A program made the position numbers and the translations under genes. A stretch of 64,000 nt of DNA from Chitinispirillaceae bacterium (GTDB taxonomy: Bacteria; Fibrobacterota; Chitinivibrionia; Chitinivibrionales; Chitinispirillaceae): NCBI GenBank assembly GCA_016929415.1, contig JAFGIW010000003.1, positions 1-64,000 of the forward strand. Reading direction: 5' to 3'. Below are positions 34,790 through 42,566 of this stretch, one piece after another. Numbering within the stretch: the first letter of the stretch is position 1; each line of letters starts with the position of its first letter. Under the pieces are notes generated by a model. It searched no databases. It was not told the origin of the DNA and was given only the letters and a program-made list of their open reading frames with translations.

Positions 34790-35251
34790 ATGAATGTGGA
34801 AAGTGCGCAGAAAAAAAAGTTTCAAATCGAGAACAGCCTCAGGAAACAAGGTTTCTCCATCACGAACCAGCGCAGCCTGATTATCGCTGAGATCCTGCAC
34901 AACGGTCCGCATTTCGACGTCGAATCGCTTGCGGCGGGAATGCACATGAAAAACTCTAATACGGCACGCGCCACGATTTACCGGACCGTCAAGATTCTCG
35001 TCGATACAGGCATGATAAAAAGAGAAATGCTGGGAGACACACATTCGCATTACGAAATCGCGGAACGGGATCACGGCCATTTCGTTTGCATATCGTGCGG
35101 AAAAATTATCGAACTTGCCTGTCCGACTCTTACAGGCTTTCTTGCAACAGTTGCCGAATCGCACGACTTCACCATCGACCAGCATTCTATTGAACTTTTC
35201 GGCAGGTGCGGAGATTGTCAGCGGAAACGGAGAATAGAGGAGGCGGCTTGA
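34790..35251 (+). CDS. Fur-family transcriptional regulator
   Basis: 153 residues with the Fur winged-helix (RSLIIAEILHNGPHFDVESL, TIYRTVKILVDTGMI) and metal-binding dimerisation domain. Two CxxC zinc sites are present (CISCGK and CGDCQ), as well as HSHYEIAERDHGHFVC. The protein could be a PerR- or Fur-type sensor. It precedes a sigma-54-driven redox operon, and I cannot identify its operator. Confidence 0.88.
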   Translation: MNVESAQKKKFQIENSLRKQGFSITNQRSLIIAEILHNGPHFDVESLAAGMHMKNSNTARATIYRTVKILVDTGMIKREMLGDTHSHYEIAERDHGHFVCISCGKIIELACPTLTGFLATVAESHDFTIDQHSIELFGRCGDCQRKRRIEEAA

Positions 35252-35348
35252 TCCGGACTTTTTTTCAGCCTGATCCGGTAATGCAGCTCACGGAAGCCGG
35301 TGCGATAAATAGCGGGCATTTCACGGTAATCAAACGAAGCCGACTCGT

Positions 35349-35365
35349 TTGGGCACGGTTTTTGC
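35349..35365 (+). promoter_or_regulatory. Sigma-54 promoter of the DUF5320-FmdB-trxB operon
   Basis: TTGGGCACGGTTTTTGC has GG at 35352 and GC at 35364, spaced 12. It is about 100 bases upstream of the first ATG. No TTGCA-type palindrome is evident just upstream, so the responsible activator is uncertain. Confidence 0.75.
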
Positions 35366-35466
35366 GTTATTAATATTCGAGAGTTGATATAATTATATTA
35401 TGAAAAATATAACACCGATTTGTCGCCGACGGATCGGTTAAGGATAATCTAAAAAAGGAAGCTGTT

Positions 35467-35760
35467 ATGCCATTGGGTGACGGAACAGGACCGCGAGGTT
35501 TGGGGCCGGGTACGGGCCGAGGCCGCGGGGGGTGCAGAGGATTTTCTTATTCGCCTGTCGGTTTCGGGCCGCGCGGGATGGGGATTTTCGGAGCGATTAT
35601 CCCGATTGCCGCGGCAATAGTGCGGGATCTGTCGAATTACAACGGGCTGCTGCGGTCTTTCAGTAGAAAGCTGTTGCCGAAAAAACAGATGGCTTTGGGA
35701 AGGCAGGTGAATGCGTCTTATACCGTAATTGATGAAGAAAAAAGTAAGGGGGGAGACTAA
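35467..35760 (+). CDS. DUF5320-like Gly-rich protein
   Basis: 97 residues, beginning MPLGDGTGPRGLGPGTGRGR, which matches the start of the 33561 protein. Then a hydrophobic stretch (MGIFGAIIPIAAAIVRDL) and a basic tail. The stop shares a base with the next ATG (TAATG). It opens the sigma-54 operon that includes FmdB, TrxB and a thioredoxin-like protein. Confidence 0.72.
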   Translation: MPLGDGTGPRGLGPGTGRGRGGCRGFSYSPVGFGPRGMGIFGAIIPIAAAIVRDLSNYNGLLRSFSRKLLPKKQMALGRQVNASYTVIDEEKSKGGD

Positions 35761-36029
35761 TGCCTACCTATGAATACAAGTGCGGCAGATGCGGGCACCG
35801 GTTTGAACAATTTCAAAACATGAGTGACACCCCTATTGAAGCGTGTCCCGAATGCGGCGGAAAGGTTGACCGGCTGCTTGGTACCGGCGCGGGCTTTTTA
35901 GTGAAGGGGAGCGGTTTTAATGCGTCGGACTATGCTGAAATATCACCCTCGAAGACGCGTTGCGGAAGAAGCACGACCTGTTGCGGCCGCGAAACGCCGT
36001 GCGATAAGCCGCCGTGCGGTGATACTTAA
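35760..36029 (+). CDS. FmdB-family zinc-ribbon protein
   Basis: 89 residues with the FmdB pattern MPTYEYKCGRCGHRFEQFQN and CPECGGKVDRL, a single zinc ribbon. The C-terminal tail is unusually Cys-rich (CGRSTTCCGRETPCDKPPCG). FmdB-type proteins are small regulators or metal chaperones of unproven role. A second, shorter FmdB-like gene is at 37729. Confidence 0.85.
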   Translation: MPTYEYKCGRCGHRFEQFQNMSDTPIEACPECGGKVDRLLGTGAGFLVKGSGFNASDYAEISPSKTRCGRSTTCCGRETPCDKPPCGDT

Positions 36030-36034
36030 AATAT

Positions 36035-36952
36035 ATGGAAAATGTCGTTATCGCCGGCAGCGGCCCGGCGGGATTGACCGCAGCAATATATGCGGCTCGT
36101 GGCGGATTGAATCCGCTTGTGTGCGAGGGATTGAGTCCCGGGGGACAGTTGACGGTTTCCGAATCGGTCGAAAACTTTCCGGGATTTTCAGATCCCGTAT
36201 CCGGAACGGATATCATGAAAAAAATGAGGGAACAGGCACGCAGATTCGGGGCGCAATTTAAAAAAGGCAGCGTAAACTCGGTAACGCAGTCGGATAATTG
36301 CTTTGACCTTTATGCCGATAAGGATCGTGTCAAGACAAAAACATTGATAATTGCCGCCGGCGCCGAAGCGCGGCGTCTTGACGTTCCGGGAGAGGCGCGG
36401 TTTTACGGCCGCGGCGTTTCAGGCTGTGCGATTTGTGACGGAAATTTTTTCCGTGACAAGGACGTGCTTGTCGTCGTCGGCGGCAATACCGCAATACAGG
36501 ATGCGATATTTTTAAGCGCAATAGCAGCCAAAGTGACAACCATCCACCGACGCAGCCATTTTCGCGCCGATGCCTGTGAAATCGACAGGGTAAAAAAGAT
36601 CCCGAATATACAGTGGCTTGCGCCGTGGGTTGTTGAAGAGATCCGGGGAAACGATGTGGTGTCCGGGGCTGTTCTCAGAAATTCTGAAAGCGAGGAAGAG
36701 CGTACAATCTCCTGTGACGGCATTTTTGTCGCCATCGGGCATACTCCGAAAACCGAGGCGTTCAGGGGCATGGTGGAAATGGACAACGAAGGATATATCA
36801 AAGTACATGCGAAATCAACCGCAACAACGACGCAGGGCATTTTCGCCTGCGGCGACGTGTGCGATTCAATTTACCGGCAGGCAGTCGTGGCCGCGGGCCA
36901 GGGGTGTATGGCTGCGCTTGATGTTCAACGCTATCTGAGAAAGGAGATTTGA
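36035..36952 (+). CDS. trxB: Thioredoxin-disulfide reductase
   Basis: 305 residues, low-molecular-weight TrxB. FAD site GSGPAGLTAAIYAARGG, redox centre GCAICDG (CxxC), NADPH-domain HRRSHFRA, and C-terminal FAD motif GIFACGDVCDS. The second glycine motif reads VVGGNTAIQDA where most TrxB have GGGDSAxEEA, so nucleotide preference may differ, although the HRR pair favours NADPH. It should serve the thioredoxins encoded in this region. The next gene is a thioredoxin-like protein one base away. Confidence 0.92.
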   Translation: MENVVIAGSGPAGLTAAIYAARGGLNPLVCEGLSPGGQLTVSESVENFPGFSDPVSGTDIMKKMREQARRFGAQFKKGSVNSVTQSDNCFDLYADKDRVKTKTLIIAAGAEARRLDVPGEARFYGRGVSGCAICDGNFFRDKDVLVVVGGNTAIQDAIFLSAIAAKVTTIHRRSHFRADACEIDRVKKIPNIQWLAPWVVEEIRGNDVVSGAVLRNSESEEERTISCDGIFVAIGHTPKTEAFRGMVEMDNEGYIKVHAKSTATTTQGIFACGDVCDSIYRQAVVAAGQGCMAALDVQRYLRKEI

Positions 36953-36953
36953 C

Positions 36954-37310
36954 ATGCTGCAAACTGACCTTAAACATGTGACTACCGAAGAGGAAGCGAA
37001 AAGACTGATCGGGGAGAATCCTTTTGTCATGATGTGCTGCGGTCGTATGGGGCCGATGTGCATTCCCGTTTATGAAATAATGCACCAACTTGAAACGCGA
37101 TATTCTCATGTCGTTTTCGGGGACATGGATTTCGATATGCCGGAGGCACGATTCATTAAAGTACTGCCGGAATGCCGTTCGTTCATGGGGCTGCCGTTTA
37201 CCGTTTATTTCAAGAACGGTAACGTTGTCCGCGCGACGTCAAGCATTCAAACCGAGGACGAGATTGTCGCAATACTTGATGAGGAATTTTCGGAGGGCAT
37301 AAAAAAATGA
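36954..37310 (+). CDS. Thioredoxin-like protein with atypical Cys spacing
   Basis: 118 residues of thioredoxin fold (cis-Pro MGLPFTVYFKNG near residue 78). The active-site helix reads MMCCGRMGPMCIPVYEIM, with CC...C spaced over seven residues instead of CxxC. It overlaps the following small gene (ATGA) and follows trxB by one base, so TrxB is its likely reductant. The unusual spacing may mean metal binding or a different partner. Confidence 0.75.
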   Translation: MLQTDLKHVTTEEEAKRLIGENPFVMMCCGRMGPMCIPVYEIMHQLETRYSHVVFGDMDFDMPEARFIKVLPECRSFMGLPFTVYFKNGNVVRATSSIQTEDEIVAILDEEFSEGIKK

Positions 37311-37510
37311 CGCGGACATTCAAAGCGAATGAAATAGAATCCGGTTATCACCCGTCGGGGTACAAAATCGACAAGACCGCCCCACCGATGGATTTTTATA
37401 CAAAATGGAAAATCGACGACACGGGCGAGTGGCATGACCCCGTACCGGTTTGTTTCGATTCGATGCCGGCTGAAGGTTGGTATAAATATGAAGGATCGTC
37501 AAAGGGCTGA
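37307..37510 (+). CDS. Small protein of unknown function
   Basis: 67 residues overlapping the thioredoxin-like gene with ATGA. It contains many Tyr, Trp and Pro residues (YHPSGYKIDKTAPP, WKIDDTGEWHDPVPVCFDSM) and one Cys. I recognise no family. Tight coupling to trxB and the thioredoxin-like gene makes it likely to be real. Confidence 0.55.
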   Translation: MTRTFKANEIESGYHPSGYKIDKTAPPMDFYTKWKIDDTGEWHDPVPVCFDSMPAEGWYKYEGSSKG

Positions 37511-37541
37511 AACAAGGCATGAAACTCGCGAAAGGATTATT

Positions 37542-37697
37542 GTGGATACGAAGCTGAAAGTGGTGATAATCGGTTGCTCGGGGGCGGGGGCGCTTGCGGC
37601 GCTCCGGTGCGCGTGGCAGTCGGAATTGTCGCCCGACCCGGGAAGGGAGCCGATCGCCCTGGCGGCGGCGTATGCCGCGGAGATGCTTCGGCGGTAA
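37542..37697 (+). pseudogene. Remnant of a FAD/NAD oxidoreductase N-terminus
   Basis: From GTG 37542 (AAAGGA upstream) the frame reads LKVVIIGCSGAGALAALR, a dinucleotide-binding start like that of CoA-disulfide reductase-type enzymes. Then it runs into an Ala-rich tail (IALAAAYAAEMLRR) after 51 residues. An internal deletion joining the two ends of a larger gene is the simplest reading. The full-length relative is at 43461. Confidence 0.5.
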
Positions 37698-37728
37698 GAT
37701 AGACGAAAAATAACAGGAGGTAACTGCT

Positions 37729-37905
37729 ATGCCGATTTATGAGTATTCATGCAGGGATTGCGGAAAGAAATTTGAGGAATTGGTGTCATCGGGTGCGAAA
37801 GAAAATCCCCCGTGTCCTTCGTGCAGTTCGACGCGAACGGAAAAAAGGATCTCTGCATTCAGCTCTGTTGGAACGTCATCATGCGGGTCTTCGGGGTTTT
37901 CGTGA
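37729..37905 (+). CDS. FmdB-family zinc-ribbon mini-protein
   Basis: 58 residues, beginning MPIYEYSCRDCGKKFEELV, then CPSCSSTRTEKRISAF and a Ser/Cys/Gly tail. AACAGGAGGTAACTGCT gives a strong ribosome site. It duplicates the zinc ribbon at 35760 in shorter form and precedes the flavin-binding protein at 38032. Confidence 0.82.
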   Translation: MPIYEYSCRDCGKKFEELVSSGAKENPPCPSCSSTRTEKRISAFSSVGTSSCGSSGFS

Positions 37906-38031
37906 GCGACGAAATAAGAGGCCGGTCAGGCTTCACGACGCACTGAAAAGCTTGTCATTGTTACCGTCGAGATTTTTTTAACAAGCTTTTACTTCAAACT
38001 CAAACAGCGGAATTGAAAGGAGGATAGGGTC

Positions 38032-38409
38032 GTGGTAAAACTACCCGAATTAGTAAGCGAACAATGGAATAACCGGGAAGGTCCCATCGTGTTTACAACG
38101 GTCGATGGAAACGGAGTCCCCAATTCCATTTACGCGGGTATCGCAAAGAAGCTCGAAGACGGAAGGATCCTGGTCGTCGACAATTATTTCGACAAGACGA
38201 AAAAGAACATACTGAAAGGAACGGTAGGTTCGGTTCTGTTCATTACGAAAGACCGCAAATCTTTCCAGGTAAAAGGGCCCGTCGAATACCACAAGGATGA
38301 TGAAATACACGCGCAGCTGAAAACCTGGGTCGATCCCAAATATCCGGCGGTGGGCGCCGCCGTGGTGAATGTGGAACAGGTTTACAGCGGCGCCGAACGG
38401 TTGCTGTAG
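38032..38409 (+). CDS. Pyridoxamine 5'-phosphate oxidase-like flavin-binding protein
   Basis: 125 residues from GTG (AAAGGAGG upstream). The split-barrel pattern NREGPIVFTTVDGNGVPNSI, DGRILVVDNYFDKT and VLFITKDRKSFQVKGP matches the paralogue at 2128-2508. It is probably an FMN-binding reductase. It stands between a zinc ribbon and a radical SAM gene. Confidence 0.82.
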   Translation: MVKLPELVSEQWNNREGPIVFTTVDGNGVPNSIYAGIAKKLEDGRILVVDNYFDKTKKNILKGTVGSVLFITKDRKSFQVKGPVEYHKDDEIHAQLKTWVDPKYPAVGAAVVNVEQVYSGAERLL

Positions 38410-38463
38410 GGGAATATCGATGGTTCACTACCGGGAGTATAAACCTTTTACAGGGAAAAAAAG

Positions 38464-39408
38464 ATGACAATGGCCGCACATTCGGGTGGCTTCCGCATTT
38501 TCGGACCCGTGCCCTCGCGACGGCTGGGGCACTCGCTCGGCATTGATCTGGTGCCGTTTAAAACATGCTCATACGACTGCTTATACTGCCAGCTTGGCCG
38601 TACGACACTGAAAACCCTTGAGCGTAAAGAGTATGTTTCCGTGGAGGAAATCATCGGGCAACTGGGAGAGAAACTGCAGCATAATCCGCCTGTCGACTAC
38701 ATCACCCTGTCGGGTTCCGGCGAACCGACCCTGTATTCCGGAACCGCGGAGCTGATCGGGCGTATCAAAAGCATGACGGATATTCCCGTCGCGGTACTCA
38801 CCAACGGTTCGTTGCTGTGGGACAAAACCGTCCGTGACGGTCTTCTGAAGGCCGACCTTGTCATACCGTCGCTTGACGCCGGCAATGACCCTCTGTTTCA
38901 ATTCGTGAACCGGCCGTGTCCGGGGATCACGTTTGACAAAATGGTTGCCGGCATCAGGCAATTCAGGCAGGGATTCGGGGGCGCTCTATGGCTTGAGGTT
39001 TTTCTGCTTGACGGCATTTCGGCAACCCGGGCCGCCGTTGAAGAGATCGCACTCCGTGCGCGTCATATTTCGCCGGATAAAGTGCAGCTCAATACGGTAT
39101 CGCGTCCTCCATGCGAAAAGACGGCCCGTGCGGTTCCGAAAGCGCGGATGCAGCGATTCGCGGAAATGTTCGATGAACACGCGGAGGTTATCGCCGATTA
39201 CAGGAATATCCACGGGGAAAGCGGGTTCGCCGCATCCCGTGAAGCGGTGCTCGAACTTATCCGCAGGAGACCCTGCACGCTGGAAGACGTGTCCGGAGGA
39301 CTGTCGATTCATCGAAACGAGGCCGTAAAGCATCTGGAGCATCTGGTGCATGAAGACCGTATCACGGTCGTGGCGCAGGGAGAGGGCAGCTACTACCGGG
39401 TGAAATGA
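38464..39408 (+). CDS. Radical SAM protein (COG0731-like) with C-terminal winged-helix tail
   Basis: 314 residues. The radical SAM cluster motif CSYDCLYC is preceded by IFGPVPSRRLGHSLGIDLVP, the signature of COG0731 proteins related to wybutosine-synthesis enzymes. Next comes SGSGEPTLYSG (SAM-binding GGE-type). A C-terminal region (~255-314; CTLEDVSGGLSIHRNEAVKH) resembles a winged helix. The reaction catalysed is unknown. Confidence 0.85.
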   Translation: MTMAAHSGGFRIFGPVPSRRLGHSLGIDLVPFKTCSYDCLYCQLGRTTLKTLERKEYVSVEEIIGQLGEKLQHNPPVDYITLSGSGEPTLYSGTAELIGRIKSMTDIPVAVLTNGSLLWDKTVRDGLLKADLVIPSLDAGNDPLFQFVNRPCPGITFDKMVAGIRQFRQGFGGALWLEVFLLDGISATRAAVEEIALRARHISPDKVQLNTVSRPPCEKTARAVPKARMQRFAEMFDEHAEVIADYRNIHGESGFAASREAVLELIRRRPCTLEDVSGGLSIHRNEAVKHLEHLVHEDRITVVAQGEGSYYRVK

Positions 39409-39427
39409 TGCGTTAAAAGGTCTTAAC

Positions 39428-40255
39428 ATGCGATATTTCTTCTGCAGTCTTATTGTGGTGTGCTGCGCATGCGGTTCTTACGGCTGCTATTGCGACTCGC
39501 TCGACACGGCCGGCCGGGAAATCCTTTTGAAAGTCCAACGGACTTTTCTTTTGCCGGTATGCGGCGATGCGACGCTTGAAGAACGTATGCACGATCCCTC
39601 ATCGTGCGCATTGGGGCCAAGGCTCTCCGAATTTGCATGCTGGTTGACGGGAAGCGGCAGAGATTCGGCCTTTATCGCAGAAAAACTTTTTGAACGGTGT
39701 AAGAGCCTCACTTCGGAGCGGCGATACGACATCGACTGTTCGCTTTTCGAACCGGCCGGGGATTCGGCGGCGCCCATCGTCATCGGGATATATATCTCTA
39801 TCGGATGTCCCTGGTGCAAGCAGGTATGCGACTATCTCTACGATTCGGTCACCGCGGGTTCGCTTAAAGGCAAGGCGCGGTTGTGCGTCAAGCTGCTGTC
39901 GGCAAGCGATCGGGATATGGCCCTGCTTGCGGCAAACGAATGCGGGGTGTTCTGGAAATATATGCAACGGTTGGCTGCAATCGAAGAACGGCTTGACGAG
40001 AATGTGCTTTACAACGCCGCCGACGGCATGGGCATACGGCTGCGGCGGTTCAAGGCCGCGATGCGAAACAAAAAGCTTCGCGAACGCGCTATGGCATCGA
40101 GAAAAGAGGGCCTGGACAACGGCGTGAAAGGGACGCCGACGCTTTTTATCAACGGACGCCGGTACGACAGTTACAATCACCCGGCGTGGATCATGGATGC
40201 GGTTGACTATGAATACCGACGGACTGCGGCCGGCCCGGAAAGGAGCCCGAAGTGA
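39428..40255 (+). CDS. DsbA-like thioredoxin-fold protein, exported
   Basis: 275 residues. The N-terminus MRYFFCSLIVVCCACGSYGC is a signal with a possible lipobox. Further on, SIGCPWCKQVCDYLYD carries CPWC as the DsbA-type active site and GVKGTPTLFINGRRY the cis-Pro loop. Between them lies a helical insertion. It may act as a periplasmic oxidoreductase. The adjacent methyltransferase overlaps the stop by GTGA. Confidence 0.78.
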   Translation: MRYFFCSLIVVCCACGSYGCYCDSLDTAGREILLKVQRTFLLPVCGDATLEERMHDPSSCALGPRLSEFACWLTGSGRDSAFIAEKLFERCKSLTSERRYDIDCSLFEPAGDSAAPIVIGIYISIGCPWCKQVCDYLYDSVTAGSLKGKARLCVKLLSASDRDMALLAANECGVFWKYMQRLAAIEERLDENVLYNAADGMGIRLRRFKAAMRNKKLRERAMASRKEGLDNGVKGTPTLFINGRRYDSYNHPAWIMDAVDYEYRRTAAGPERSPK

Positions 40256-40878
40256 GCGTCTTCGATTTACCCGTCAATGTAACGAGGTACGAAGCATGGT
40301 TCAAAAAAAACCCCTCCGTGTTTGAGTCAGAAGTCGCGGCAATAAAAGAATTGCTTCCCGGCGGTACGGGATTCGAGGTGGGTATCGGAACCGGAATATT
40401 TGCCGAAAAGCTCGGAATCCGCATGGGAAACGACCCATCCGGGGAAATGCTGAAAATAGCCCGTGATCGCGGCCGGCTGGTATATCATTGCAAAGGCGAC
40501 TGCCTTCCGTTTCATGACGGGTTTTTTGACTACACGCTCATGGTGACCACGATCTGTTTTCTCGACGATCCGGCCGCGGTGCTTCGGGAGTGCGGGCGGG
40601 TGACAAAGCGCAACGGAGCGATCGTTGTTGCCATTGTCGATGGCAATAGCCTGACGGGGAAATCCTACCGCAGCTGCGCCTCGCGTTCCATGTTCTACAG
40701 GGATGCCGTATTTTATTCGGTGGATCAAGTGAAAAAAATGCTCGTGCGGACCGGGTTTGCGGTCGACAATGTCCGGCAGACGCTGTTCGGGCCTTTGACG
40801 GGTATTACCGAAGTGCAGCCGTCGCGGGAGGGCTTTGGAGAGGGGGCTTTCGTGGTCATGCGGGCAATGAGAAATTGA
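40252..40878 (+). CDS. Class I SAM-dependent methyltransferase
   Basis: 208 residues from GTG 40252. Motifs are GFEVGIGTGIFAEKLGI, an acidic residue in MGNDPSGEMLKIARD, and GDCLPFHDGFFDYTLMVTTI, as in UbiE/COQ5-like enzymes. Translation is coupled to the DsbA-like gene. The gene converges with the sigma-54 regulator at 40915. Its substrate is unknown. Confidence 0.82.
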   Translation: MSVFDLPVNVTRYEAWFKKNPSVFESEVAAIKELLPGGTGFEVGIGTGIFAEKLGIRMGNDPSGEMLKIARDRGRLVYHCKGDCLPFHDGFFDYTLMVTTICFLDDPAAVLRECGRVTKRNGAIVVAIVDGNSLTGKSYRSCASRSMFYRDAVFYSVDQVKKMLVRTGFAVDNVRQTLFGPLTGITEVQPSREGFGEGAFVVMRAMRN

Positions 40879-40914
40879 AAAAATAACCGCCCGCACAATC
40901 CGATTTTTTTGCTT

Positions 40915-42243
40915 TTATGGCGGTGAAATGCCGAACGACCGCATTTTCCTGTACAGCGTGCTCCGGTGCATGCCGAGTGTTTGCGCCGATTTCCCGCGGT
41001 CCCAGTTGTTGCGCCTGAGGGTCGCGGCCAGATGGGCGGCCTCGATTCCCTTTATTGATTCTTTGCTGAAAACGATTGTGTCCGAAGAAGCTACCCCGCC
41101 GAATATTTCCGGAAGATTACGCGGTTGTATGTATCCCTGCCGGCACATGACAAAGGCATGTTCGATGGTGTTCTCCAGTTCCCGGACATTGCCCGGGAAA
41201 TCATACGCCATGAGCCGGGCCATGGTTTCCTCTTCGACCCCCCTTATCCGTTTATGCTGTTTTTTGTTGAGTTCGTAGATGAAATAATCAACAAGAACCG
41301 GAATGTCCTCTTTTCGTTCACGGAGGGGCGGAAGGGTCAGCGTGATGACGTTAAGCCGGTAGTAAAGGTCCTGCCTGAACCGGCTCCTGCGGACCATGTC
41401 ATGGAGATTCCGGTTGGTCGCGGCGATTATCCGCACGTCCGCGTATTCGCTTTTCCTGCTTCCCAGGGGCTCGTAGGTTTTGTCCTGTATGACGCGAAGC
41501 AGTTTAACCTGCATTGACGGCGAGGTGTCGCCGATCTCATCGAGCAGTATGGTGCCGCCTGCGGCGGAGGCGAACCGGCCCGGCTTGTCGATTTTTGCAT
41601 CGGTAAACGCCCCCTTTTTATAGCCGAACAGTTCAGATTCCAGAAGATTTTCGGGCAGCGCGCCGCAGTTTACGCCGATGAAAGGTTTGTCCTTCCGGTG
41701 GCTGAAATCATGTATGGAGCGCGCGAACACCTCTTTTCCCGTGCCGCTTTCCCCCTGAAGAAGCACAGTGCTGCTGCTTTCGGCGATGAGCGGAAGGTTG
41801 GCGATCAGTTTCTGCAGCACCGGACTGATCGTGATGATGTTGTGGTGCTGATGAACGGAAAGGCGCGTGCGGTATTCAGCCTCCTCACATGAAATGTCGC
41901 GGAATGTCTCGATGGCCCCGGCCGCATTGCCGTCGGCGTCACGAAGTACTGTCGTGGCGATTGACAGGTTTTTTTTGATCCCGGCTGCATTGATCATGGT
42001 GACCGGCCGTTCAGAAAACAGCTCTCCGGTGGCGAGCGTCCTGCGGAGCGGGCAATTCCGGCCGCAGCAGTCGGCACGTAAAACCTCCCAGCAGAGCCTG
42101 CCGATAGCCTGCTTCTTGCCGGTTGCCGTTATCGTTTCCGCCGCCCGGTTGAAAAACGTTATCCGGCTGTTTTTATCGACCGCAAAAACGCCCTCCTGAA
42201 TCGTGTCAAGGAGTCGGAGAAGCTCTTCCTGGGTCCACGACAT
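40915..42243 (-). CDS. Sigma-54-dependent regulator, Cys-rich PAS, GAFTDA loop
   Basis: 442 residues, paralogous to 30532-31884. The N-terminus MSWTQEELLRLLDTIQEGVF is shared with the remnant at 24292. The PAS domain contains CWEVLRADCCGRNCPLRRT. The AAA+ core has GESGTGKE, GTILLDEIGD and GAFTDA instead of GAFTGA, and the Fis HTH is HRSTLYRKMRSFGI. It is divergent from the NifX-like gene at 42567, with a TTGCA palindrome between them. Confidence 0.93.
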   Translation of the reverse strand: MSWTQEELLRLLDTIQEGVFAVDKNSRITFFNRAAETITATGKKQAIGRLCWEVLRADCCGRNCPLRRTLATGELFSERPVTMINAAGIKKNLSIATTVLRDADGNAAGAIETFRDISCEEAEYRTRLSVHQHHNIITISPVLQKLIANLPLIAESSSTVLLQGESGTGKEVFARSIHDFSHRKDKPFIGVNCGALPENLLESELFGYKKGAFTDAKIDKPGRFASAAGGTILLDEIGDTSPSMQVKLLRVIQDKTYEPLGSRKSEYADVRIIAATNRNLHDMVRRSRFRQDLYYRLNVITLTLPPLRERKEDIPVLVDYFIYELNKKQHKRIRGVEEETMARLMAYDFPGNVRELENTIEHAFVMCRQGYIQPRNLPEIFGGVASSDTIVFSKESIKGIEAAHLAATLRRNNWDRGKSAQTLGMHRSTLYRKMRSFGISPP

Positions 42244-42304
42244 AATAAAAATCTTTTCGTTTATAGTGGTGGCTACAACGGAAAAATAAATTATCGATAT
42301 TTGT

Positions 42305-42320
42305 GTTGCAACGGTGCAAC
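42305..42320. promoter_or_regulatory. Palindromic upstream activator site (module C)
   Basis: GTTGCA-ACGG-TGCAAC, same arms as the site at 24412, 174 bases upstream of the promoter-like sequence at 42479 and about 60 bases from the regulator start. Confidence 0.6.
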
Positions 42321-42478
42321 GTTTATATCTATCAATGTCTCATCTTTGCGACAATTATATTAGAGGGATCTGCAGGTATCGGTCAGCTGATTTCCGGAAT
42401 GAATGTGAAAAAGCCGATTTGCCTCCTGAATCGGCCATTTTACGTAACCTTGTCCGGTAACTGTCGATTTTTTTCGAA

Positions 42479-42494
42479 TGTGCACGATTATTGC
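42479..42494 (+). promoter_or_regulatory. Degenerate sigma-54 promoter (module C)
   Basis: TGTGCACGATTATTGC matches the consensus except that the -24 dinucleotide is TG instead of GG; GC of the -12 is at 42493. Position relative to the palindrome is conserved with modules A and B. Confidence 0.5.
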
Positions 42495-42566
42495 GTGAAC
42501 AATCTCCTTAATGTTTGAATGGGAAATTTCCGGTTATTGAGGTAATGGATTCAGGCTGGGGCTGTG

